Assembly (NCBI GenBank): GCA_031253985.1
Contig: JAIRVH010000185.1
Location: 248,001-312,000 of the forward strand
Direction of reading: 5' to 3'
DNA length: 64,000 bases
Origin: Sphingobacterium sp.
GTDB lineage: Bacteria; Bacteroidota; Bacteroidia; Sphingobacteriales; Sphingobacteriaceae
The notes below the pieces were generated by a model that saw only the letters and a list, made by a program, of their open reading frames with translations, was not told the origin of the DNA and did not search any database. Below are positions 56,800 to 64,000 of the stretch, piece after piece. The first letter of the stretch is position 1, and the number at the start of each line of letters is the position of its first letter. The position numbers and the translations under genes are program-made.

Positions 56800-57140
56800 A
56801 TCTTTTTATCAGGAATTTGAAACTTGAAAGAAAAAATCTAAATTACATATAGATCAATTCAGCACTCTAATTTATCATTTAACCTAAATTAGAGTGTATT
56901 GCCACAGGTGGACCAAGATATGGAGAAAGCTAAAAAAGTATTTTATGGAAGCCTTTTATAGTATGCGTAGTCTTTATGACAGCATATCTTAATACCAAGA
57001 GTGGAAAAATACATCCTAACTTTTCGCTATCCAAAATAATCACTATCTTACAAGAAATCAATTTTGTGAAAATATAGCCAATTTGGCAGCCATAGGATCA
57101 TAGTTGAAATAAAATTCAGGTATAGAAGGAATTACATCAT

Positions 57141-58199
57141 ATGAACAGAAGATATTTTTTCTACGTCATTATCATCATCGGTTTGTTCACCTCGTGTGGC
57201 CTCATCCATAATCTTCCTCATTCGGCTTCTCCCAATACCGGAGCAGATCCTAATTTATGGTATTCATTTGTGGATCAAAATGGTAATTTCTACCCCGACA
57301 ACTGGAAGAAAAACTATGGCATCCCTTCGAATAAAGCCGCTAGGGATCCTTATTCCCTGATGAAAATTGCCACTGACAAAGGTGACCGCGAACAACTGCT
57401 TGCTTTTGAACGCAGTAATATGCTCCGTCTTTCGAAACGTATTGCACCCAAGAAACGTATTTTTATTTTGGTCCATGGCTTCAATGCGGATGAAGAATCT
57501 GTTGTAAAACAATATAAATATATTGCAGATCATATCGTCACCAATCCAAAGACCGATGAAATCATTCGGTTTTATTGGGACGGTTTACGATCGACCTCCC
57601 CTTTTCGATCAGCAAAAAATTGGTTTTCCGCGGCTTCTTTTAGCCAGATGGCCGGTGAGTTCGGTTTAAGACGCATACTTAACAACATGGCGGATAAAGA
57701 TGTTTATATTATCTCGCACAGTCGGGGGGCATCTGTGGTCATGAGCGCAATTTCAAATCCAGAATACAATAGTTCATTTTCTGCCCAAGCGAAAGATATT
57801 CACAATGTTGATATCGAGCGGGCAAAGCCATTGCTGGAAAACAAAAACAGGATTACCTGCATCATGCTGGCGCCAGCAATAGGTCTTTCCGAATTTCAAT
57901 ATACTGACACAACAACTAACACAAAAAAATTTGTCGATCTGAGCACCCAAGTAAAGAAAATACATATCACGATTAATGGCACTGACAAAATGTTAAAGAA
58001 ATTTTTCGGATTTCTATCCAACAAACTTAATCCAACTGATCTAGGGTATAAAGAGGAGAGCTTTAACGCGCTTAAGAAAAACTATACGATCTTTTCGATG
58101 ACGGATTTTACAGGAATGTCAAGCCACGATTTTAGTCGTTACATACGAGATCCTAGGTTCAAGCAAATGCTACGGGAAGAATCAATTCAAGTACAATAA
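57141..58199 (+). CDS. Alpha/beta hydrolase-like lipoprotein
   Basis: 'LFTSCGLIHN' lipobox; 'KRIFILVHGFNADEESVVKQYKYI'; 'DVYIISHSRGASVVMS' nucleophile elbow. Confidence 0.82.
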   Translation: MNRRYFFYVIIIIGLFTSCGLIHNLPHSASPNTGADPNLWYSFVDQNGNFYPDNWKKNYGIPSNKAARDPYSLMKIATDKGDREQLLAFERSNMLRLSKRIAPKKRIFILVHGFNADEESVVKQYKYIADHIVTNPKTDEIIRFYWDGLRSTSPFRSAKNWFSAASFSQMAGEFGLRRILNNMADKDVYIISHSRGASVVMSAISNPEYNSSFSAQAKDIHNVDIERAKPLLENKNRITCIMLAPAIGLSEFQYTDTTTNTKKFVDLSTQVKKIHITINGTDKMLKKFFGFLSNKLNPTDLGYKEESFNALKKNYTIFSMTDFTGMSSHDFSRYIRDPRFKQMLREESIQVQ

Positions 58200-58241
58200 G
58201 TTATTAGCGAATTTTCGCAGGCTGGATTTTTAGATCCTGGT

Positions 58242-58742
58242 TTAAAATACCGCAACTATTTTCTCAAAACGACCGTGATTACTTATAGAAACTGGCAACA
58301 GTTCCCTTCGTCCCTCCATAGCAATGCCAGGTAAACCAAGTGGGTCTTTAACAACTTGACATCTTTTGAGTTCCACCACATGATCCAAATGGTCCAATAC
58401 CTTAACGGCTGTAGTATGTATAAAATCAGGACCAACAATGGTCTTGGTATAATAACGATTCTCTTCACAGATGACTTCTCCGACAGCGGAACCGCAAGAC
58501 CTTTCAACAAAGGAACACAGCAATGCAATAGGTGCATATTTTCTGCTCCCCGTCTCTCTATTCCATATTTTATAAGCAGCTTCTTTCATACTCCACAAAA
58601 GCCATACAACAATCTCCGGATCGTAACTATTGGCTATTAACAGTTGCTCATTTTCATTAAATATCTTAGTAATAAACCCCCGACGTCTCCAATTACTGTC
58701 TTTTCTGGACTGAACTAGATCGACAATGTCATTACCAATCAT
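58242..58742 (-). CDS. 4'-phosphopantetheinyl transferase
   Basis: 'MIGNDIVDL' and 'LLWSMKEAAYKIWNRETGSRKYAP' (WxxKEAxxK). Confidence 0.92.
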   Translation of the reverse strand: MIGNDIVDLVQSRKDSNWRRRGFITKIFNENEQLLIANSYDPEIVVWLLWSMKEAAYKIWNRETGSRKYAPIALLCSFVERSCGSAVGEVICEENRYYTKTIVGPDFIHTTAVKVLDHLDHVVELKRCQVVKDPLGLPGIAMEGRRELLPVSISNHGRFEKIVAVF

Positions 58743-59008
58743 TTTTCATTAAGCTTGGTTTCGATAATATCGATTGCCGCCCTTACATTAAGCATACGTT
58801 CCATATCAGCATTCTCAATAACTATCTCGAATTGCTCTTCGATATCCAGTACAATATCAACCAGATTAGCGGAATTGATTTGTAGATCGTGAATAAAATC
58901 AGTTTCTTCGGAAAGCTTTCCAAATGCTTCTTCGTTTGTCGTGTAAGGTGCAATAATAGGTTTTAAAGCATTGATCAGTTCTTCTCTATTCATATGGCAA
59001 GTTATCAA
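58739..59008 (-). CDS. Acyl carrier protein
   Basis: 'DFIHDLQINSANLVDIVLDIEEQFEIVIENADMERMLNVRAAIDII'; Ser in NSAN where DSL is typical. Confidence 0.88.
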   Translation of the reverse strand: MITCHMNREELINALKPIIAPYTTNEEAFGKLSEETDFIHDLQINSANLVDIVLDIEEQFEIVIENADMERMLNVRAAIDIIETKLNEK

Positions 59009-60269
59009 ATTTTTTGAATATTAAGCAAGCATTCACATCCCCAAATCCAAAACTTGCCTTGGCAATAATTTGAGGTGCAACACTTATTGTATGCAAAGGG
59101 ACGTTTGATGGACCTATCAATGCAGCAATTTCAGGATGTAGGTCCACACAATTACTGTTTCCAAATATAAAACCGTGATATAGCTGCAATACCGTAGCGA
59201 CGCTCTCTATACTGCCAGCTGCACTGAGACAATGTCCAGTCATACCTTTTAATGAGTTTATAAAAGGAAAATCCTTCCCCCTACGTCCAAGCGCCTCAAT
59301 CCAGTTTTCTATTTCAAAAGCATCTTTGATAGTTGCTGTTAAATGGCCGTTTATAGCATCGACTTCTAAAGCGGAAACACCTGAATTTTTCAAGGCTTCT
59401 ATAATACACCGACGAACAGCATCAGCATTAGGAGCGGTCATACTACCTGTCCCCCGCTGCCCTCCGGAATTTACCTCACCACCCAACAACTCACCATATA
59501 TCGTCGTCTTTCGCGCTAAGGCACTTTCCAAATCTTCCAATAGCAAAGCTCCCGCTCCGCTGCCAGGAACAAACCCTCCGGCTGTCGCACTCATCGGACG
59601 AGACCCCTCATGCGGACGGTCATTATAGTGCGAACTACACACACGCAACGCATCAAAACCACCCCAAATATAAGGGCCGCTATCTCCAGTGCTTCCTGCT
59701 AGCATCCGCTTTGCCCTGCCGGATCGAATACGGTCATAGGCCATTAAAATTGCTTCGGTCCCAGTTGCGCAAGCAGATGAATTTGTTGTTACCTGGTTTC
59801 CAAGCCCCAATTTACCGCCCAAATATGCGCTGACACCACTGCTCATCGTCTGGGCCACAACTGTACTACCTAACCTGCGGGTCTGCAAGTCGTCAATTTT
59901 ATAGATGCTCTCGCGAAACTTATCGATACCAGAGCTCCCGGATCCAAAAATGGTTCCACTGTCCCAATCCGGAGCAGATTCGGTCGCTATCGGTAACCCC
60001 GCATTTGCCCAAGCTTCCATACCTGCAATGACTCCATATAATATCCCCGTACTGTTAAAACCTCTAAGCTCAAGTTCAGTGAAATAGCGCCTTTTAAAAT
60101 CATCCGTTATTTCAGGAGTCCCTGCTATCTGGCAAGAAAACTGCAATTTCTCCAGTTGCACATCATGTCGAATACCCGAAACACCATCCCTTATCGCTTG
60201 GACAAAAGATGGTACGCCTACCCCATTCGGTGCTACAACCCCCATTCCTGTAATGACGACTCTCCTCAT
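58986..60269 (-). CDS. Beta-ketoacyl-ACP synthase (FabF-like)
   Basis: 'VVITGMGVVAPNGVGVPSFVQAI', Cys 'TTNSSACATGTEAI', His 'INGHLTATIKDAFEIENW', 'SLKGMTGHCLSAAGSIES'. Confidence 0.95.
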   Translation of the reverse strand: MRRVVITGMGVVAPNGVGVPSFVQAIRDGVSGIRHDVQLEKLQFSCQIAGTPEITDDFKRRYFTELELRGFNSTGILYGVIAGMEAWANAGLPIATESAPDWDSGTIFGSGSSGIDKFRESIYKIDDLQTRRLGSTVVAQTMSSGVSAYLGGKLGLGNQVTTNSSACATGTEAILMAYDRIRSGRAKRMLAGSTGDSGPYIWGGFDALRVCSSHYNDRPHEGSRPMSATAGGFVPGSGAGALLLEDLESALARKTTIYGELLGGEVNSGGQRGTGSMTAPNADAVRRCIIEALKNSGVSALEVDAINGHLTATIKDAFEIENWIEALGRRGKDFPFINSLKGMTGHCLSAAGSIESVATVLQLYHGFIFGNSNCVDLHPEIAALIGPSNVPLHTISVAPQIIAKASFGFGDVNACLIFKKFDNLPYE

Positions 60270-60703
60270 AGCTTCTCCGTAATCATACCTGCCAATATCC
60301 CCTTACAAACCTCCTGTCCGGTTTCATTTTTCATAACGACCTCACATTTTAGTTTACCAAACCTGAAATATACCTTTTTTGAAAACACGGTGACTCTTTC
60401 TTTCGGATATACAGGCTTTAAAAATTCTATTTCCGTAGAGGTCAACGCTATTGCAGCGCTAGCCGTAACCTCTTTATCCAGCAAAAAAATTCCCAGACAG
60501 GCTAAACCTATCTGTGCCATCGTTTCGATCAAAATAACTCCTGGAGTAATCGCTTTGCCATAAAAATGGCCTCTATAAAAATCCAGGTTTTCATTAAAAG
60601 TATAGGCACCTGTAATACCTTCCTCATCAACATGAATTAATTCATCGACAAACAAAAAAGGTTCTCTGTAGGGCAATTGTGCCATTATATTATTCAAATC
60701 CAT
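60266..60703 (-). CDS. FabZ-like 3-hydroxyacyl-ACP dehydratase (hotdog fold)
   Basis: 'LPYREPFLFVDELIHVDEEGITGAYTFNENLDFYRGHFYGKAITPGVILIETMAQIGLACLG'. Confidence 0.93.
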   Translation of the reverse strand: MDLNNIMAQLPYREPFLFVDELIHVDEEGITGAYTFNENLDFYRGHFYGKAITPGVILIETMAQIGLACLGIFLLDKEVTASAAIALTSTEIEFLKPVYPKERVTVFSKKVYFRFGKLKCEVVMKNETGQEVCKGILAGMITEKL

Positions 60704-60721
60704 TGATCAAATTTAAGTAGG

Positions 60722-61773
60722 TCACCATTTTAACAATACCCGCTGTGCTGAAAACCCAGGACCAAAACTCAGCATCAACCCATATTCGCCAGCCTGTGGC
60801 TGATGCTTCATGATGCGTTCAAGAACATAAAGTACGGTAGCACTCGACATATTGCCATACTGTGCAAGCACTGCCTGAGTGTCTTTGATATCTTTACCAA
60901 ACTCGGCAAAAATCTGCTCAATCGTCGCCACAATCTTCTTACCTCCGGGATGAAAAATCATGTGATTGATATCTTTGATTTCCAAACCATTCTTTTTCAA
61001 AAATGGATGTATCACATCTGCAAAATGTGACGCGATCACGTTCGGCACATCAACATCCAATATCATCTGCATACCACTGTTGGTCAGCTTAAAACCCATG
61101 ATATCTTCTGTATGATAAAAATGATACATCTGCTGGTCAAGAATTTCTGGCCGCAATCCTCTTCATGCGATGAAAGCAGGCTGCAGGCTGCACCATCTCC
61201 AAATATGGCCGCACTGACCATATTTGACATGGAGAAATCCTCCAGCTGAAAAGTAGCTGTTGGGGCCTCAACGGCAATTACCGCAGCGCGTTTACCCGGA
61301 TTGGCCTGTAAGAAATTCTTAGCGTAGATAACCCCTGAAACCCCAGCAACACATCCCATTTCTGTAACTGGCAGCCTGACAATATCCTGCCGGAGTTTCA
61401 TTTTATTAATTAAGTATCCGTCTAGTGACGGTATCATAATTCCCGTGCAACTCACCGTTATAATATAGTCTAAGGACTGCGGGTCCCATGCCACTTTCTC
61501 AAGTGCTTTACGGAGCACTTTCTCCCCCAATTCGATTGCTTCACGGCAATAAATATTATTTTTTTCTTCAAAGGATGTCACTGTAAAAACTTCGATGGGA
61601 TCCATGATAGCATAGCGCCTTTCCACAGCAGAGCCTTCAAAAAGTTTCTTTATCTTTTTTACAAAACGAGGTTCCTGTCCTTTAAGCCAAATATCCAATA
61701 ACGGAAGGACCTCATCAGTGGTACAGGAATATTTAGGCAGTTGCTTGGCAACGGTAATTATCTTAACGCTCAT
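60722..61773 (-). pseudogene. Type III polyketide synthase (chalcone/stilbene synthase family), interrupted by an apparent 1-nt frameshift near 61149-61154
   Basis: N-part (61084..61773) carries 'TVSCTGIMIPSLDGYLINKM' and the 'VTEMGCVAGVSG' Cys; C-part (60722..61156) carries 'HPGGKKIVATIEQ' and 'YGNMSSATVLYVLERI' His/Asn; inserting one base restores '...SSHEEDCGPEILDQQMYHFYHTEDIMGF...'. Confidence 0.88.
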
Positions 61774-62483
61774 ATATTGGAAATTATCCACTGGTAACGA
61801 AAAGCCCATTTCCATTGGATGGTATAACTTTTTAATTGCAATGTTTCTGAGAATTGCTCTAACTCATATTTTTTAAACCCGCGTAGTATGGAGATAAGTC
61901 CATCCACTTTTGTCATTTTATTTAACCTAAAAAAAGTACCTACAGCTTGAAAAAGACGATAGGCAACTTTGCTCCTCTGCAGGTCGTTGATGACGATTCC
62001 CAAATTTGAAATCTTGATGAGTCTGTCTATCAATTCAATAATTCTTTCATTATCAAAATGATGAATGGTCAGCGTACACAGCACAATATCATAACTGTTA
62101 TTTTCAAAATCTGTGTCGAATATATCTGCACATAAATAGGATATATTACTGTAATCTTTTGACAGAGACTGCGCATAATTTACCGTATATTGATTGGCAT
62201 CTACACCCAAGAGATTCAGATTGATCTTATTTTTATAGCCATAATCACTCAGCATGCGAAGCATGTCTCCATTCCCGCATCCGATATCAATAATTGAAAT
62301 TGACTTGCTCTTATCGGCACCAGAAAGAAGTTTCTTGACACCATCCAAGGTGATGCTATTTCCACCCAAAAACTGGTTTATCTTTGAAATCCGATCCAAT
62401 GTGACACGAAGTTCTTCACCCGCAAGCAGGAAATCATCCATGATCTCAGTCTCCCCTGTTCTATGTTTCGTGTTTATACGCAT
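61770..62483 (-). CDS. Class I SAM-dependent methyltransferase
   Basis: 'SISIIDIGCGNGDMLRMLSDYG', 'NSYDIVLCTLTIHHFDNERIIELIDRLIKISNLGIVINDLQRS'. Confidence 0.93.
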   Translation of the reverse strand: MRINTKHRTGETEIMDDFLLAGEELRVTLDRISKINQFLGGNSITLDGVKKLLSGADKSKSISIIDIGCGNGDMLRMLSDYGYKNKINLNLLGVDANQYTVNYAQSLSKDYSNISYLCADIFDTDFENNSYDIVLCTLTIHHFDNERIIELIDRLIKISNLGIVINDLQRSKVAYRLFQAVGTFFRLNKMTKVDGLISILRGFKKYELEQFSETLQLKSYTIQWKWAFRYQWIISNI

Positions 62484-63607
62484 TTTATTGAGTTTGCATT
62501 TCCATGAGTTTGTTTGATAATCCAGATCAAAATTTTCGGAAAAAGGGCACCGATCTTCATCAGTAATGCTGCGCCAAATTCATAACGTAATACACTAGAC
62601 AGCATCCGCCCGAACAATAAGCGCCTTCCAAAAGCTTGTTTCCAGCGATTGATATACATTGCTTCCAATTGTCGACGGGATTCAATTTTACGGTTACAGT
62701 AATCCAAAATAAGTTCCGAAGCTAACTTTGCGCCGTGTATCGCCATAGCCATTCCATTTCCACAGAATGGATGAATAAGACCGGCCGTATCACCGACCAT
62801 GAGGATATGGTTTTCTACCGGATTTTTTTTATCAAAAGAAAATTGACTGATCGTAATCGGTTTATCAAAAAGCATCGTGCTCTTTTCAAAAAAACACTTT
62901 AGATACCCATTCTTAGACATGACGTACTTTTGATACGCTTCGATGTTCCTATATTTCTTAAACGTTTTTACATCGGCCATATAACAGACATTTATCTTGT
63001 TATCTTCAACTTTGGAAATGCCACAGTAGCCACCTTCAAAGTTATGTAAGGCGATGAGGTTGTCAGTAAAATCTCCAGAATAATGAGCTTTTACTGCCAT
63101 CCAAATGGAGGGTCTCTTCATGAAATCCCGTGACAACAATTGATCGATATTGCTGCGTTTGCCATAAGCCCCCAATACAATCTTTGCGTTTAACTTCTGC
63201 CCTGGAAACGAAACAGCAAATGTATCGTCGCTGAAGGAAATTCCCGTAACAGTTGCGATTACGATTGTACAGCCACTATCTATTGCCTTTTTATAGAGCA
63301 ATTCATCCAAGGAATAGCGACTTACACCAATGCCACCCAATGGTAATCTGATCTTATCGGATTGCCCATGTTGTGTCGTATATTGTAATTCTTCAAGATG
63401 TGTGGCGCGCAAAGTATTCACATCAACCTTAAGCCAGTCCAAATAGGGCAAAATCTCATTGGAGAGGTATTCCCCGCAAACTTTATGACGTGGGTACTCA
63501 TGTTTTTCGATTAATGTTACCTTCAGTCCCTCTTTGGACAAATGCAATGCACTTGTGAGCCCAGCCAAACCACCACCTATTATAATTACATCAGGATTTA
63601 TTTCCAT
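62474..63607 (-). CDS. NAD(P)/FAD-dependent oxidoreductase (geranylgeranyl reductase/flavin monooxygenase-like)
   Basis: 'DVIIIGGGLAGLTSALHLSKEGLKVTLIEKHEYPRHKVCGEYLS', 'HILMVGDTAGLIHPFCGNGMAMAIHGAKLASELI'. Confidence 0.93.
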   Translation of the reverse strand: MEINPDVIIIGGGLAGLTSALHLSKEGLKVTLIEKHEYPRHKVCGEYLSNEILPYLDWLKVDVNTLRATHLEELQYTTQHGQSDKIRLPLGGIGVSRYSLDELLYKKAIDSGCTIVIATVTGISFSDDTFAVSFPGQKLNAKIVLGAYGKRSNIDQLLSRDFMKRPSIWMAVKAHYSGDFTDNLIALHNFEGGYCGISKVEDNKINVCYMADVKTFKKYRNIEAYQKYVMSKNGYLKCFFEKSTMLFDKPITISQFSFDKKNPVENHILMVGDTAGLIHPFCGNGMAMAIHGAKLASELILDYCNRKIESRRQLEAMYINRWKQAFGRRLLFGRMLSSVLRYEFGAALLMKIGALFPKILIWIIKQTHGNANSIKCV

Positions 63608-63760
63608 ATAAGCAAACTTGCTCTGCGTTAGTAATCTTCAAAATATTGTTAGGAAACACCGCACAGGCCATGATCGATGGGGCTGCTTTCTACCAGTCTT
63701 TTTGATAACAGATCTTACCAAGAAATAGTTTTACCCTCCTCATAAAATTAAAAGGACGCC

Positions 63761-64000
63761 TTACAAAGTTTCTCGATCCTTTTGTGCTTGATCCATAAAT
63801 AGCTTATTAAGAAAAAGATATCTGTCCCGGAACTCCTCAGGAGATGCTTTCGCATCGACATTTAAATTAAGAATGTTCATGCGCTTATCTTTGCCTAGTG
63901 TTTTCGGCCATAGAGAAAGCGCCTTCCCATTTGGATCACCTGTCTTAATGAAATTGACAAAATAATTCTGCCCCAGTCTGGATACCCTATAATCATCATC
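63761..64000 (-). CDS. Carboxylesterase family protein, C-terminal fragment (truncated by window edge)
   Basis: Own translation: DDDYRVSRLGQNYFVNFIKTGDPNGKALSLWPKTLGKDKRMNILNLNVDAKASPEEFRDRYLFLNKLFMDQAQKDRETL*; 'NFIKTGDPNG...WP' is typical of the type-B carboxylesterase C-terminus. Confidence 0.75.
   Translation of the reverse strand, partial: DDDYRVSRLGQNYFVNFIKTGDPNGKALSLWPKTLGKDKRMNILNLNVDAKASPEEFRDRYLFLNKLFMDQAQKDRETL

Overview
This 64 kb window is chromosomal DNA that looks like Bacteroidota (Sphingobacteriaceae-like), judged from SusC/SusD pairs, ECF-sigma/FecR regulation, DUF3667, DUF4142 and family AraC architectures. I saw no rRNA, tRNA, CRISPR array, phage or transposon. Main blocks: (1) ECF sigma (truncated) - FecR - SusC - SusD at 1-6.6 kb, with no linked enzymes. 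(2) Mixed housekeeping and stress genes at 7-25 kb: OmpA-like, L,D-transpeptidase, MerR, alpha/beta hydrolase, SanA/YdcF-like, SelO, orphan response regulators, AraC, SPFH, CDF transporter, a pyrophosphatase with an extra C-terminal domain, DinB-like, DUF4142, a metzincin-NPCBM protein, and 3-methyladenine glycosylase. (3) Orphan small membrane genes followed by an 890-aa SF2 helicase with two predicted C-terminal membrane segments, preceded by a helically phased GTAC array (25.5-31 kb). (4) Glycoside hydrolase-like genes, AraC and a MoxR/VWA pair (31-43 kb). (5) A second complete sigma-FecR-SusC-SusD locus with a beta-helix protein (43.4-52.9 kb). (6) Hydrolase, AraC and methyltransferase genes (53-58 kb). 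(7) A tightly overlapping minus-strand operon with type III PKS, methyltransferase, FAD oxidoreductase, FabZ-like, KAS, ACP and PPTase (58.2-63.6 kb), in which the type III PKS is split by an apparent 1-nt frameshift. The best second-look items are the PKS operon and its frameshift, the membrane-anchored helicase with its GTAC array, and an unexplained structured intergenic region at 6.73-6.95 kb. All family calls were made by eye from motifs; no database search was run.
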